Notes: generated by a model from the letters alone, not told the origin. A DNA stretch of 64,000 nt from Brevibacillus panacihumi (GCF_003710985.1 NZ_RHHT01000003.1:1-64000); one strand, 5' to 3'. Positions 16,902-26,575 are shown, numbered from the stretch's first letter. Translations and numbers: made by a program.

Positions 16902-17351
16902 TTACGCAATGCTTGTCTGCATGACATCCAACACTTCATCGGCAGAAGACGCTCCTAGTACCTTTTGCAATCGCTCGGTATCGCTCAAGATTTCCATGAG
17001 ACGCTTGAGCAGAGCCAAATGTTCGCGAGGATCCGCAACGGCGAGCAAAAAGACCAGGGAAACGTCAACCAGTTTGTCAGGATCGCTCATCAAGCCAAAA
17101 CGTACAGGAGTCTGCAGGGTTGCAACGGCAATGCCGGATTCGAGCACATGGCTGCTGTCTGTATGGGGAATAGCCACAAAGAATCCTTTGCCAGGCAGTG
17201 CCGTAGGATATTCCCGTTCGCGATTTAGTACGGCTTCAGGATAGCTTTCTTTTACGATCTGGTGGCGGAGAAAAAGCTCGCTCAACTCGCGAATGACTTC
17301 TTCTGCACTGCTTGCTTGCGATTGAAGTACGACAAATTCAGGACGGATCAT
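16902..17351 (-). CDS. PTS EIIA component, galactitol/fructose type
   Basis: A 149-residue cytoplasmic phosphocarrier (PTS_EIIA_2 fold) that passes phosphate from HPr to EIIB. The active His is H63 in VAIPHTDSSHV. Last gene of the three-gene IIB-IIC-IIA operon on the minus strand, 47 bp after IIC, with AAAAAAGGAG before the ATG. The best fit is the galactitol family because the IIC and IIB partners are of that type. Confidence 0.9.
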   Translation of the reverse strand: MIRPEFVVLQSQASSAEEVIRELSELFLRHQIVKESYPEAVLNREREYPTALPGKGFFVAIPHTDSSHVLESGIAVATLQTPVRFGLMSDPDKLVDVSLVFLLAVADPREHLALLKRLMEILSDTERLQKVLGASSADEVLDVMQTSIA

Positions 17352-17398
17352 GAAAAACGCTCCTTTTTTGCAGATCGAAGGAAAAGCGGCGACCAGAG

Positions 17399-18862
17399 CT
17401 ACTGACCGATGGCGCTGACAGTCCCTTTTTCCGGATTCTCGTCTTTTTTCGTGCGGTCGCCATCCAGTAAAGCGCTGCGCTCGATGTAGTCGGTGATGGC
17501 GCCTTTATTCTTCTTGAACAGGATATAAGCTGCAAAATAGATCACCAGTACAAGCCCGATCCACAGCCAGGACTGGGAAAGGAACGCCAGGAAGATCAAG
17601 GCGGATACGGGAGAGGTCAAAATGCCGAAGCTCGTGATCAACAAGGTCTCGGCAGGGATCGTCACGCCGACGCCCTTCGCTACTTCAGTAAAGAGAGGGG
17701 CGGTGAACGTAATCACATACAGTCCGATGCTGAACCAAACTGCGCCGATAATGACCGATTTGAAAATATTCCCGTTGGTAATCGCCACGGTAGCTTGAAT
17801 CATGAACGGCAGGGCAATCAAGTCGACCAGCGGCAATGCTTCGTTGCCGGGAAGAATGAGCGCCAGAACAACCATGATGGGAATCAGCAAAATTCCTGTT
17901 GTAAGCGTCGCGGTTTCCCCATACCCCATCGCGTCATTGACACCCAGGTACCATTCCCGGGATTTGTCCGTTGACGCAGAATTGGATTTCTTCAGACTTT
18001 TCTTGGCTGTCTCGGTGAGCGGCAGGAACGCTTGGGCAAAGATCCCGGATACCTTGGGGAAGATCACCATAACGGCACTTGTGGCGATCCCTACCGTGGC
18101 TATTTGCCCCCAGGCTGCCATCGTCCCGAGATTGTTCAGGTTCCCCAGCAGGCCGAGCAAGAGGCCCAGGATCAAGCCCAGAGAGATGGGCTCCCCGAAG
18201 ATTCCCAGTCTTTTTTGCAGCGCTTCCGGGCTGAGGTTGATTTTATTGCCAACCAGCTTGTTCAGCACCCAGTTTCCCGCGAGAGCAAAAGGAACGCTTC
18301 CCACGTGGTGAAGCTGGACAATCGTCACGCGCGGATACTGGAAATAGGTAGACCATCTTTTTGCAAACAGTTCCGAAAACAAAAGGCTGTAAAGATTCAG
18401 TACGATCATGCAGGAGATGGACAGGAACATGCTGTCTGTGATCAGATAGACCATCGAACCCCACACCATGTACGAGTAGTTGTTCCACAAATCACCGGGC
18501 TGGAAGATGTTCGTCCATTTGACGAAGAACAGAAAAATTTGCAGGACCAGCGCCAGTCCAAGAAAAATCATGCCGACTTTGGTGGAGTAAGCGACGATTG
18601 CCGTAGCTTGCCACCCGATGTCAAAGACGGGCAGGCTGACCCCTGTGCTTTTCACCATATTTTCGACGACGGGCATAATGATCGGGATAAAGGCATTAAT
18701 CAACAGGTTGAATCCGAATAAACCGATACCGGCATACAGCGCGGAGTACAATGCTTTTTTGATCTCAACTTTCAACGCCAGGGAGATGATGAAGATGACG
18801 ACCGGAACAAATATGGGGGCGCCAAACGTATCAAAAATCTCCTTCAAGGTTTGAAGAAACAT
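17399..18862 (-). CDS. PTS EIIC permease, galactitol family
   Basis: A 487-residue membrane permease with about 10-12 hydrophobic segments, resembling the galactitol-specific GatC type. It forms the sugar channel whose substrate is phosphorylated during uptake. Characteristic stretches are WQATAIVAYSTKVGMIFLGL and GVNDAMGYGETATLTTGILL. The C-terminus carries a charged cytosolic tail. It sits between the IIB gene (26 bp upstream) and the IIA gene. Galactitol itself is only a family-level guess; pentitols or related polyols are possible. Confidence 0.88.
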   Translation of the reverse strand: MFLQTLKEIFDTFGAPIFVPVVIFIISLALKVEIKKALYSALYAGIGLFGFNLLINAFIPIIMPVVENMVKSTGVSLPVFDIGWQATAIVAYSTKVGMIFLGLALVLQIFLFFVKWTNIFQPGDLWNNYSYMVWGSMVYLITDSMFLSISCMIVLNLYSLLFSELFAKRWSTYFQYPRVTIVQLHHVGSVPFALAGNWVLNKLVGNKINLSPEALQKRLGIFGEPISLGLILGLLLGLLGNLNNLGTMAAWGQIATVGIATSAVMVIFPKVSGIFAQAFLPLTETAKKSLKKSNSASTDKSREWYLGVNDAMGYGETATLTTGILLIPIMVVLALILPGNEALPLVDLIALPFMIQATVAITNGNIFKSVIIGAVWFSIGLYVITFTAPLFTEVAKGVGVTIPAETLLITSFGILTSPVSALIFLAFLSQSWLWIGLVLVIYFAAYILFKKNKGAITDYIERSALLDGDRTKKDENPEKGTVSAIGQ

Positions 18863-18888
18863 GAGGTCTGCTCCTCTCGAGAGAAAAA

Positions 18889-19209
18889 TTAGTTCGCTTC
18901 GTTGTTCAGAATCCGGGAGATGACCTGACGCACCTCTTCCAAAAATTCTTCTTCTTCCAAACCGGTCAGAAAGCCGACGCCATTAATCACCGGGATCGGA
19001 ATATTGCCGGAAACGGGCGTAGTATTGACCACAAAATCATAGTTGCCTTGCTCCACATGTCCCAACACTTGCGTCGGCTTTACTTCTGTGGTGGTGATGC
19101 TGATTCCGTCTGCTGCCAGAGCCTCCTTTAATTTTTGCGCCACCATTGTGGAGCTGATCGTGCCTGAACCGCAAACTGTCAAGATATTCAGTGTTCTCAC
19201 AGGTATCAT
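18889..19209 (-). CDS. PTS EIIB component, galactitol type
   Basis: A 106-residue phosphotransfer protein. The phospho-Cys is C13 in ILTVCGSGTISS, typical of galactitol/lactose-type IIB P-loops. First gene of the minus-strand operon, 138 bp from the divergent HPr gene, so both directions are probably driven from the same intergenic region. No DeoR, GutR or PRD regulator is encoded nearby. Confidence 0.9.
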   Translation of the reverse strand: MIPVRTLNILTVCGSGTISSTMVAQKLKEALAADGISITTTEVKPTQVLGHVEQGNYDFVVNTTPVSGNIPIPVINGVGFLTGLEEEEFLEEVRQVISRILNNEAN

Positions 19210-19347
19210 CCCTTTCTTTTGACTGTGTACATATTAAAACAAATAAATCCGATCAGTCAAATATGAATTATATGATTTACAGGATAAATGATTTGTGGTT
19301 ACAATGTGTGAACAGATTTGGTTTGAAAAAGGAGAGGAGTTAATCAC

Positions 19348-19605
19348 ATGCTGGAGAGAAAAGTAGTCGTTGCGTTGCAGCAGGGTCTTCACGCCAGACC
19401 GGCTAGCCAATTTGTAAAGTCGGCGTCTTCCTTTGAGAGTGATATCCGAATCGGGAAGGGCGAAAACCTGGTAAACGCCAAAAGCATTATCAACGTTCTG
19501 ACCTTGGCAGTAGAAGAAGGCGAAGAAGTTGTGTTGATTGCAGAGGGGCCGGATGAGCAGCAAGGGATCGAAGCACTGGAACGCTATCTGGTCGGACAGG
19601 AGTGA
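19348..19605 (+). CDS. HPr-family phosphocarrier protein
   Basis: An 85-residue HPr. Both regulatory residues are in place: H15 in GLHARPA (phosphorylated by EI) and S46 in NAKSIINVL (HPr-kinase site). It is not beside ptsI, so it looks like a dedicated paralogue serving the adjacent galactitol-type PTS instead of the housekeeping ptsH. GGAGAGGAG precedes the ATG. The next gene starts 7 bp after its stop. Confidence 0.92.
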   Translation: MLERKVVVALQQGLHARPASQFVKSASSFESDIRIGKGENLVNAKSIINVLTLAVEEGEEVVLIAEGPDEQQGIEALERYLVGQE

Positions 19606-19612
19606 GCACAGC

Positions 19613-20575
19613 ATGCGAATTCTTGTCACAGCCCCGTATCCCGTTGCCAGGTTGACTGAGCTGGAAAGCTGGTTCGGAACGGTCATCTACCAGCCTTGGA
19701 TCGACCGTGGCGCTGCTTATACGGCAGCTGAACTGACAGCGTTGATCAAAGAAACACAGGCGGATGCGCTCATCACCGAATTGGATGAATTAACCCAGGA
19801 TGTAATCAATGTCTGGGAACCCAAGCCGCGATTTGTGGCCATCTGCCGGGCTACCCCTTCGAATATTGATGTTCAAGCGTTGCGAGAACAGGGTATCCCG
19901 CTCATTACTGCACCAACACGCAATATTCAGGCAGTGGCTGAGCTATTGATCGGGAATGTCATCAGCTTTTACCGGCATGCGAGCCGAAGTGAAAAATGGC
20001 TGAAAGAAGGCAATTGGACGGACTGGCTCTACCCGTACAAGGAATTCCGCGGCCAGCAGCTCTCTGAAAAGAAGGTCGGCATTGTAGGATTGGGCGCAGT
20101 TGGTCGACGTGCAGCTAGACTTTTTGAGGCATTCTCCTGCGATATTTCGTATTTTGACCCGTATGTATCGGCCGAGGATTTTCCGCAATACAAGCCTGCA
20201 TCTTTGCAAGAGATCTTTTCGGCAAACGAGATCGTGTCGGTCCATCTGCCTTCCACGCCCGAGACGAAACGCTTGATCAGCAGAGAGTTGGTTGAGCTGC
20301 TTCCACAGGATTCACTATTTGTGAACACATCTCGGGCATCTGTCGTCGATACCGAAGCGCTAATTGACATCCTTGAAAGCAAAAAAATACGCGGTGCTGT
20401 ACTCGATGTATTTGATCATGAGCCGCCAGAAGAACAAGACATGCGCCTGATCCGCCTGGAAAATGTCCTGGCTACGCCTCATATCGCAGGCTCCACGGAG
20501 GAAGTAGTCCACAATCATGCCGCCTTGATCAACAATGCCTTGGCGGAGTGGAAAGGGACTTGGGCAGCCAGATAG
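19613..20575 (+). CDS. D-2-hydroxyacid dehydrogenase, NAD-binding
   Basis: A 320-residue member of the D-isomer-specific 2-hydroxyacid dehydrogenase family. The NAD loop is VGIVGLGAVGRRAARLF. The catalytic Arg (NTSRASVVD), Glu (FDHEPPEE) and His (ATPHIAGST) are visible. ATG 19613 is preceded by the AGGAG that overlaps the HPr stop. An operon with HPr and divergence from the PTS genes suggest it works on a product of the imported sugar acid or polyol; the substrate is not known. Confidence 0.9.
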   Translation: MRILVTAPYPVARLTELESWFGTVIYQPWIDRGAAYTAAELTALIKETQADALITELDELTQDVINVWEPKPRFVAICRATPSNIDVQALREQGIPLITAPTRNIQAVAELLIGNVISFYRHASRSEKWLKEGNWTDWLYPYKEFRGQQLSEKKVGIVGLGAVGRRAARLFEAFSCDISYFDPYVSAEDFPQYKPASLQEIFSANEIVSVHLPSTPETKRLISRELVELLPQDSLFVNTSRASVVDTEALIDILESKKIRGAVLDVFDHEPPEEQDMRLIRLENVLATPHIAGSTEEVVHNHAALINNALAEWKGTWAAR

Positions 20576-20595
20576 CTATTAGACTATGTAATGCT

Positions 20596-20620
20596 TCCCC
20601 GTGTATGCGGGGATTTTTTA
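20596..20620 (+). terminator. Terminator after the dehydrogenase gene
   Basis: TCCCCG/CGGGGA hairpin followed by TTTTTTA. Confidence 0.8.
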
Positions 20621-20708
20621 TTTGAAAACACCAAGATTTAAGTCATTTTTTTATAAAAACCTCTCGAGAAGCCCGCAAATAAAGCGGGAGGACCAGTAGT
20701 AGCTGGCT

Positions 20709-20746
20709 GAGGAAAAAGGGGACTGAAGCGTGTCCTCTTTTTCCTC
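20709..20746 (+). other. Long hairpin upstream of trmL
   Basis: GAGGAAAAAGG.../...TCTTTTTCCTC form 15 pairs (one G-T) around an 8-nt loop, inside a larger partly paired region (AGCTG...CAGCT). No T run directly follows. It lies in a 281-bp intergenic stretch and upstream of a TATAAT (20807-20812). It may be a terminator-like or untranslated structured element. Confidence 0.45.
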
Positions 20747-20856
20747 CTCTCCACTGCAGCTGGTGGACCACAATGTTCTAAGGTGGCTTTTCAAAGCTGC
20801 GTTTAGGTATAATAGAGGTTGTTTACCAGCTCGGATACCAAGGAGATAGTGCTGAC

Positions 20857-21327
20857 ATGCCGCTACATATTGTTTTGCATGAGCCGCTCATCCCTGCCAA
20901 TACGGGAAATATCGCTCGTTCCTGCGCAGCGACAGGGGCTCACCTACACTTGATTCACCCGTTGGGCTTTTCGACGGAAGACCGTTATCTGAAACGGGCA
21001 GGCCTGGATTATTGGCACGCCGTGCAGGTTCACCATTACGATTCTTTTGAGCATTTTGCCGAGGTGCAGGGAAGCGAAGCGGGGACATTTTACTTCGTGG
21101 AGACCTGGGGAGAGAAGCTGTATACAGACGTTACGTTCCGGGACGGCGACTACATCATCCTGGGCAAAGAGACGACAGGCTTGCCCGAGGAATTGACGAA
21201 CCGTTATCGGGAGCAGACTATTCGCATCCCGATGAGCGGCGCTACTCGCTCCGTCAATTTATCGAACTGTGCGGCGATTGTATTGTTCGAGGGCTTGCGG
21301 CAACTGGGATTTCCCGGATTATCGTAG
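20857..21327 (+). CDS. trmL: tRNA (cytidine(34)-2'-O)-methyltransferase
   Basis: A 156-residue SPOUT-class enzyme that methylates the wobble ribose of certain leucine tRNAs. Typical motifs: the start LHIVLHEPLIPANTGNIAR, then LGKETTGLPEEL and the knot RIPMSGATRSVNLSNCAAI. Length is normal for TrmL, which is a minimal SpoU protein without an RNA-binding extension. The next gene begins 42 bp downstream and may be on the same transcript. Confidence 0.95.
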   Translation: MPLHIVLHEPLIPANTGNIARSCAATGAHLHLIHPLGFSTEDRYLKRAGLDYWHAVQVHHYDSFEHFAEVQGSEAGTFYFVETWGEKLYTDVTFRDGDYIILGKETTGLPEELTNRYREQTIRIPMSGATRSVNLSNCAAIVLFEGLRQLGFPGLS

Positions 21328-21369
21328 CCAATGACCAGGACAAGTCCTGACATGAAAGGGGAAACGAAC

Positions 21370-22095
21370 ATGAGCGTCAATACGATTTTGTTTGATTTGG
21401 ACGGCACTTTGCTGGAGATGCAGACGGAGCCTTTTATTGAACAGTATTTGAGAGCCCTGGGCCGCTACGTAGGAGATGCCTGTGACACGAAAAAGCTGAT
21501 CGCCCTGATCTGGGACGCGACCAAAGCGATGATCACAAGCCAAGAAGCAGACAAGACAAATGAGCAGGTATTTATCGAGTATTTCAGGGAGCATGGCGAA
21601 TGGAATATCGAGGAGATCTGGCCCATTTTCGACGCCTTTTATCGCGACGAGTTCCCCAAGCTGGTCGAGCATACGCATCCGTCGCCATGGGCGAAGCAAA
21701 TCATAGCAGGAGCCAAGGCACAAGGCTTCCGCGTCGCGGTCGCCACCAATCCGGTTTTCCCGCGCGATGCCATCCACCATCGACTGGCCTGGATCGGAAT
21801 GGATCCTGAGGAATTTGAATTGGTGACGGTGTACGAGGAATCGCATTTTACCAAACCAAATCCGGGCTACTACCTAGAGATTTGTAAAAAACTGGGTGTT
21901 GAGCCGTCCGAGTGTGTCATGGTCGGCAATCACATGCAGGAGGATATGGTTGCGTCGAAGGTAGGCATGAAAACCTTCCTCGTCACCAACTGGATGGAGG
22001 ATCGCGGAGAGCCTTCGTACCCGGTGGATCAAAAGGGAACGCTGGAGGAGCTGCATCAGGCGATCAGTGGAAGAAGCGGGGTTTTTGCCGGCTGA
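21370..22095 (+). CDS. HAD-family hydrolase
   Basis: A 241-residue haloacid-dehalogenase-type hydrolase. Motif I DLDGTLLEM is at the N-terminus, motif II in VAVATNPVF, the Lys in FTKPNPGYYLEI, and motif IV in CVMVGNHMQEDMVASK, where Asn replaces the first of the usual acidic pair. The alpha-helical cap lies between motifs I and II. A phosphatase role is likely; the substrate is unknown. ATG 21370 with AAAGGGGAAACG upstream is preferred over ATG 21331. Confidence 0.88.
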   Translation: MSVNTILFDLDGTLLEMQTEPFIEQYLRALGRYVGDACDTKKLIALIWDATKAMITSQEADKTNEQVFIEYFREHGEWNIEEIWPIFDAFYRDEFPKLVEHTHPSPWAKQIIAGAKAQGFRVAVATNPVFPRDAIHHRLAWIGMDPEEFELVTVYEESHFTKPNPGYYLEICKKLGVEPSECVMVGNHMQEDMVASKVGMKTFLVTNWMEDRGEPSYPVDQKGTLEELHQAISGRSGVFAG

Positions 22096-22115
22096 GCCGA
22101 CACAAAGAATAAATG

Positions 22116-22153
22116 AAAAAAGCAGGTTGCCCGATGAGGCAGCCTGCTTTTTT
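22116..22153. terminator. Bidirectional terminator
   Basis: AAAAAAGCAGGTTGCC/GGCAGCCTGCTTTTTT; serves both the HAD gene (+) and the small membrane protein gene (-). Confidence 0.85.
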
Positions 22154-22191
22154 ACTGGGAGCGATGCAAGCCGGTTGCGCTTGCGCCCGTC

Positions 22192-22284
22192 TTACAGGTT
22201 CCAGGTTTTGTCTTTGTTATAACCTGCTGTAAGAATGAAGAACAAAAACGCGGCAAAGACCAACCCTACGATAAACGTACCCAT
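22192..22284 (-). CDS. Small membrane protein of 30 residues, unknown function
   Basis: A short ORF with a good AAAGGAG 9 bases before its ATG (MGTFIVGLVFAAFLFFILTA...). Nearly all of residues 3-20 are hydrophobic, followed by a short polar tail (YNKDKTWNL). It ends just before a bidirectional terminator. This is the layout of a real small membrane protein gene; I do not recognise the family. Small single-helix proteins of spore formers and small subunits of oxidases look alike at this length. Confidence 0.6.
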   Translation of the reverse strand: MGTFIVGLVFAAFLFFILTAGYNKDKTWNL

Positions 22285-22576
22285 GTTGGACTGCTCCTTT
22301 CGTAAAAACTCCCTCCCATTATAGCGTAGCTTGCCCTGTTTGCAAACGGGCTAACAAGGCGTCCTAAGCAAAGTTCGACAAAACTCCATACAAGATTCAG
22401 AGAAGTAATCCGAAACTTGCGACGACGGCTTGCATACACATATGAAAAGGCTAGATGGCCTGAAGCGTGCAAGAAAACAGGTGTAAGTGAATGTGCAACC
22501 GCCAGCGGACATATACATGAAAGTACATTGTCGTTTGGGGGAAGAGAGAGGGGCTTATGAGGGAGGAGTGACGAGC

Positions 22577-24475
22577 ATGGATATTTTAAAACGAATAGCG
22601 CAACACCGGGCCCGAGAAGAAAAGCTCATGTGGAGAGGGACTTTTGCCGAATATCTGGAATTGGTGCGCCAGAATCCACAAATAGCCCAGACTGCTCACT
22701 CACGCGTCTACAACATGATTAAAAGCGCCGGCGTCGAGGAAAATGAAGACGGCTCTCGTTCGTATCAATTCTTCAGTCGAGAAATTTATGGATTGGATCG
22801 CTCTATTGAACGACTGGTGGAGGAGTATTTTCACTCCGCTGCCCGCCGGCTCGATGTGCGCAAGCGAATTCTGCTTTTGATGGGACCAGTAAGCGGCGGT
22901 AAATCGACGCTGGTCACCATGCTGAAGCGGGGGTTGGAGGAATACTCGCGGACGGATGAGGGAGCGATCTATGCGCTGGACGGCTGCCCGATGCAGGAAG
23001 AGCCGCTGCATTTGATCCCTCATGATCTGAGGCCGGAGATAGAGGAAGAGCTGGGTGTCAAAATCGAGGGTGAGCTGACGCCCTACAACCGGATGAGACT
23101 GGAGCAGGAGTTCGGCGGCTGCATTGAGAATTTCCCTGTTCGCCGCATCTTGTTCTCCGAGTCCCAGCGTGTCGGGATCGGGACGTTCAGTCCGTCCGAT
23201 CCGAAGTCGCAGGACATCGCCGATCTGACGGGGAGCATCGACTTTTCTACCATTACCAAGTACGGTTCCGAATCCGACCCGCGTGCCTACCGCTTCGATG
23301 GCGAGTTGAACAAGGCAAACCGCGGGTTGATGGAGTTCCAGGAGATGCTGAAGTGCGATGAGAAGTTCCTCTGGCACCTTTTGTCGCTTACCCAGGAAGG
23401 AAATTTCAAGGCGGGCCGATTTGCCTTGATTTCCGCAGATGAGCTGATCGTCGCGCATACGAACGAATCGGAGTACAAAGCCTTTATCGCCAATAAAAAG
23501 AACGAAGCCCTGCAGTCGCGGATTATCGTCATGCCGATCCCGTACAACCTGCGGGTCAGCGACGAGGAAAAAATCTACTCCAAGCTGATCAAGCAATCCG
23601 ATCTGGGACATGTGCATATCGCGCCGCACGCGCTTCGCTCCGCAGCCATTTTCTCAATCCTGACGCGGCTGAAGGAGTCGAAGAAGCAAGGGGCGGATCT
23701 GTTGAAAAAGATGCGCCTCTACGATGGGGAATCGGTAGAGGGCTTCAAAGGTTCGGATCTGGAAGAGCTGCGCAACGAGCACGCGGATGAAGGCATGTCG
23801 GGAATCGACCCGCGCTATGTCATCAACCGCATTTCCAGTGCCTTGATTCGCCGGGATACGGAGTGCATCAATGCGCTGGATATCCTGCGCGCACTCAAGG
23901 AAGGCTTCGACCAGCATCCATCGATTACCAAGGAACAGCGCGAGCGCTATATGAATTTCATCTCCATCGCGCGCAAGGAGTACGACGAGCTGGCCAAGAA
24001 GGAAGTGCAGAAGGCATTTGTCTACAGCTACGAGGAATCCGCCAAGACGCTCATGGATAACTATCTGGACAACGTCGAGGCGTACTGCAATATGAACAAA
24101 CTCCGCGATCCGGTGACTGGCGAGGAGATGGACCCAGACGAGCGCCTGATGAGGTCCATCGAGGAGCAGATCGGCATCTCGGAAAACGCCAAGCGCGCCT
24201 TCCGCGAAGAAATCCTCATCCGCATCTCGGCCTATGCGCGCAAAGGCAAGCGTTTTGATTACAGCACACACGACCGTCTGCGTGAAGCGATCGAGAAAAA
24301 GCTGTTCGCCGATCTCAAAGACGTGGTCAAAATCACGACCTCCAACAAAACGCCGGATGAGCATCAGCTGAAGAAAATCAACGAGGTGACCAAACGCCTC
24401 ATGGAAGAGCATCATTATTGCCCAGTCTGCGCCAACGAGCTGCTTCGCTACGTCGGCAGTCTGCTGAACCGTTAA
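22577..24475 (+). CDS. prkA: PrkA serine protein kinase / AAA+ protein
   Basis: A 632-residue PrkA, needed for normal sporulation in Bacillus subtilis, where kinase and ATP-dependent protease activities have both been reported. It has an N-terminal AAA+ module with Walker A-like [10 protein letters not shown] (about residue 109), Walker B region, and the C-terminal PrkA domain with a CxxC-like [12 protein letters not shown] near the end. The start [15 protein letters not shown] matches the family start, and GGGAGGAG lies 8 bases before ATG 22577; the longer reading from 22487 is rejected. It is followed 43 bp later by yhbH, the conserved partner. Confidence 0.95.
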   Translation: MDILKRIAQHRAREEKLMWRGTFAEYLELVRQNPQIAQTAHSRVYNMIKSAGVEENEDGSRSYQFFSREIYGLDRSIERLVEEYFHSAARRLDVRKRILLLMGPVSGGKSTLVTMLKRGLEEYSRTDEGAIYALDGCPMQEEPLHLIPHDLRPEIEEELGVKIEGELTPYNRMRLEQEFGGCIENFPVRRILFSESQRVGIGTFSPSDPKSQDIADLTGSIDFSTITKYGSESDPRAYRFDGELNKANRGLMEFQEMLKCDEKFLWHLLSLTQEGNFKAGRFALISADELIVAHTNESEYKAFIANKKNEALQSRIIVMPIPYNLRVSDEEKIYSKLIKQSDLGHVHIAPHALRSAAIFSILTRLKESKKQGADLLKKMRLYDGESVEGFKGSDLEELRNEHADEGMSGIDPRYVINRISSALIRRDTECINALDILRALKEGFDQHPSITKEQRERYMNFISIARKEYDELAKKEVQKAFVYSYEESAKTLMDNYLDNVEAYCNMNKLRDPVTGEEMDPDERLMRSIEEQIGISENAKRAFREEILIRISAYARKGKRFDYSTHDRLREAIEKKLFADLKDVVKITTSNKTPDEHQLKKINEVTKRLMEEHHYCPVCANELLRYVGSLLNR

Positions 24476-24518
24476 ACATATTCGGCGCAGGTTGCGCCAG
24501 TTACTAGGAGGAGACGCC

Positions 24519-25676
24519 ATGAAAGATGAGACATCATTCATTGTCTCCCGGGAAGACTGGTCGCTGCACCGCAAAGGGTACCAGGACCAAACGCGGCACC
24601 AGGAAAAAGTAAAGGAAGCGATCAAAAAGAACCTGCCAGATCTGGTAAGTGAAGAAAACATCATCATGTCGAACGGTCGGGAAGTCATCAAAATCCCGAT
24701 CCGTTCGCTGGATGAGTATCGCCTTCGTTTCAATTTTTCCAAAGGGAAGCACGGCGGCCAGGGCAAAGGCAACAGCAAAGTGGGAGACGTAATCGCCCAG
24801 GACGGCGACCCGGCGCAGGGAGCCGGCAAAGGGCAGGGAGCCGGGGATCAGCCGGGGATCGATTACTACGAGGCAGAGATCAGTGTAGAGGAATTGCAGG
24901 AGATGCTGTTCGCCGAGCTGGAGCTGCCCAATCTGGAGCAGAAGGATGAACAGCAGATCATCGTCGAGGAGACGCGCTTCAACGATATTCGCAAAAAGGG
25001 TTTGATGGGCAACATCGACAAAAAGCGCACCCTGATCGCCGCGATCCGCCGCAACGGACTGGCCGGCTACAGCGATCTGGAGCTGGGCATCAGCGAAGAT
25101 GATTTGCGCTTCAAGACCTGGGAGGAGATCATCAAGCCCCATTCCAATGCCGTCATCATTGCAATGATGGATACTTCAGGGTCGATGGGCGTTTTTGAGA
25201 AATACATCGCCCGCAGCTTTTTCTTCTGGATGGTCCGCTTCTTGCGCACGAAGTACGAAAAGGTAGAGATTGTGTTCATCGCCCACCATACGGATGCCAA
25301 GGAAGTGAATGAAGACACCTTTTTTTCAAAAGGAGAGAGCGGGGGGACGATCTGCTCGTCTGCTTACAAAAAAGCGCTGGAGATCATCGACAGCCGCTAT
25401 CCGACCTCGCAGTACAATATTTACCCGTTCCATTTTTCAGACGGCGACAACCTCACCTCCGACAACGAGCGCTGCGTCAAGCTGGTGAGGGAATTGATGG
25501 AGCGCTGCAATATGTTCGGATATGGAGAGGTCAATCAGTATAATCGCCATTCGACCCTCATGTCCGCCTACCGCCATATCCGGGAGCCCAAATTCATGCA
25601 TTGCGTGATTCGGGAAAAGGGTGAGGTGTATAAGGCGTTGAAGACGTTTTTTGGGAAGAAGGAAGCGGTAACGTGA
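24519..25676 (+). CDS. yhbH: Sporulation protein YhbH (DUF444 family)
   Basis: A 385-residue member of the DUF444 family with a C-terminal von Willebrand A-like fold: [15 protein letters not shown] is a MIDAS-type metal site. A glycine-rich, low-complexity stretch ([21 protein letters not shown]) separates the N-terminal part from this domain. In Bacillus it is co-expressed with prkA and spoVR during sporulation. TAGGAGGAG precedes ATG 24519. The third partner, spoVR, is not next to it here. Confidence 0.93.
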   Translation: MKDETSFIVSREDWSLHRKGYQDQTRHQEKVKEAIKKNLPDLVSEENIIMSNGREVIKIPIRSLDEYRLRFNFSKGKHGGQGKGNSKVGDVIAQDGDPAQGAGKGQGAGDQPGIDYYEAEISVEELQEMLFAELELPNLEQKDEQQIIVEETRFNDIRKKGLMGNIDKKRTLIAAIRRNGLAGYSDLELGISEDDLRFKTWEEIIKPHSNAVIIAMMDTSGSMGVFEKYIARSFFFWMVRFLRTKYEKVEIVFIAHHTDAKEVNEDTFFSKGESGGTICSSAYKKALEIIDSRYPTSQYNIYPFHFSDGDNLTSDNERCVKLVRELMERCNMFGYGEVNQYNRHSTLMSAYRHIREPKFMHCVIREKGEVYKALKTFFGKKEAVT

Positions 25677-25706
25677 AGGCGAGAAGGGAATAGAAGGATA
25701 CATGTG

Positions 25707-25768
25707 CCCCTTAAAGTTCCTTGGGTCAACCGCAGTGGTTGTCCGGGAGAACATTAAGGGGAGTTTTT
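25707..25768 (+). terminator. Terminator of the prkA-yhbH operon
   Basis: Outer stem CCCCTTAA/TTAAGGGG around an inner imperfect hairpin (GGTCAACC/GGTTGTCC), followed by TTTTTT. The rest of 25677-25956 shows no credible gene. Confidence 0.7.
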
Positions 25769-25956
25769 TGGCTTTTCCCGTTCGTGCTTGGGCTTTTTGT
25801 GAAAAGGGCCGTGTGATCAGAGCAATTGTCCGGTTGATTTATGCAACGAAAGACCTGGAACGAAAGGCCTTGTTGTGTAAAAAATGGGAAAATATTAAAA
25901 TGTAAGAATGTGGAGTTTTCGTTCTTAATAAGAAATAAATCATAAGGAGGTTTACG

Positions 25957-26244
25957 ATGTATCCACAAAAGCATCGCAAGCGCAACACCGCAGCCTTCAC
26001 ATTCTTGGCATATTTTACTTTAGGTGCAGGCGTACTTCTGTTTTCAATCGGTCTTTACAATGCGAGCTCACTTCAATTGAATGAGAAAGGGTACTATATC
26101 GCATGCATGCTGCTTGTCGCAGTCGGGGCGATTCTGACGCAAAAGGTAGTAAGGGATAACGAAGAAGATAAAGCCATTATCGAGGAGCAGGAAAGAGAAT
26201 TCAACTTGAAGGTATCGAAAGTGGAGAAGGAGACTTCGAAATAG
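25957..26244 (+). CDS. YiaAB two-helix membrane protein
   Basis: A 95-residue protein with two transmembrane helices (about residues 14-35 and 45-65) in the YiaA/YiaB two-helix pattern, and a highly charged C-terminal tail (RDNEEDKAIIEEQEREF). AAGGAGG lies ahead of the ATG. Function of the family is unknown. It may be co-transcribed with the next small gene. Confidence 0.75.
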   Translation: MYPQKHRKRNTAAFTFLAYFTLGAGVLLFSIGLYNASSLQLNEKGYYIACMLLVAVGAILTQKVVRDNEEDKAIIEEQEREFNLKVSKVEKETSK

Positions 26245-26286
26245 CAATCATTCCGGTTACGAATGGATAGATATGGGAGCATTCAT

Positions 26287-26565
26287 ATGGGAACACCAGA
26301 AAAAAGCAACGATGAACGTTATATTGTAAAGACTTTTCGATTTCTTTCACCATGGAATGATGATCATGTGCAAGATTTTGAATGGCAAACGGATTCCCTA
26401 GAGGAAGCGATGCAAGCGGCCCATCAACAAGCTGAATTATATAAAGATGATAAAGATAAATATGTAGTTTGCATTCATGCTTTGGTAGCTGATGAGCGGT
26501 GTGGATATGTACATGTTGACGGCCAGCGAAAGAAGGAAATTCAAAACTGGGTAGAAGTGTTATAA
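26287..26565 (+). CDS. Hypothetical protein, 92 residues
   Basis: Small soluble, acidic protein with no recognised domain; the middle reads SLEEAMQAAHQQAELYKDDK, likely helical. ATG 26287 is preceded by GGGAG at 26274; an earlier ATG at 26263 has no ribosome binding site. A terminator follows its stop directly. It lies 42 bp after the YiaAB gene on the same strand. Confidence 0.6.
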   Translation: MGTPEKSNDERYIVKTFRFLSPWNDDHVQDFEWQTDSLEEAMQAAHQQAELYKDDKDKYVVCIHALVADERCGYVHVDGQRKKEIQNWVEVL

Positions 26566-26575
26566 AAAACGCCTG

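Noticed and set aside
20621-20856. T-box leader before trmL, because of AGTAG and a long hairpin
   Set aside because: There is no TGGNACCGCG sequence and no T-run terminator.
25702-25905. 67-codon ORF after yhbH
   Set aside because: It starts inside the terminator hairpin of prkA-yhbH, has no ribosome binding site and no family resemblance.
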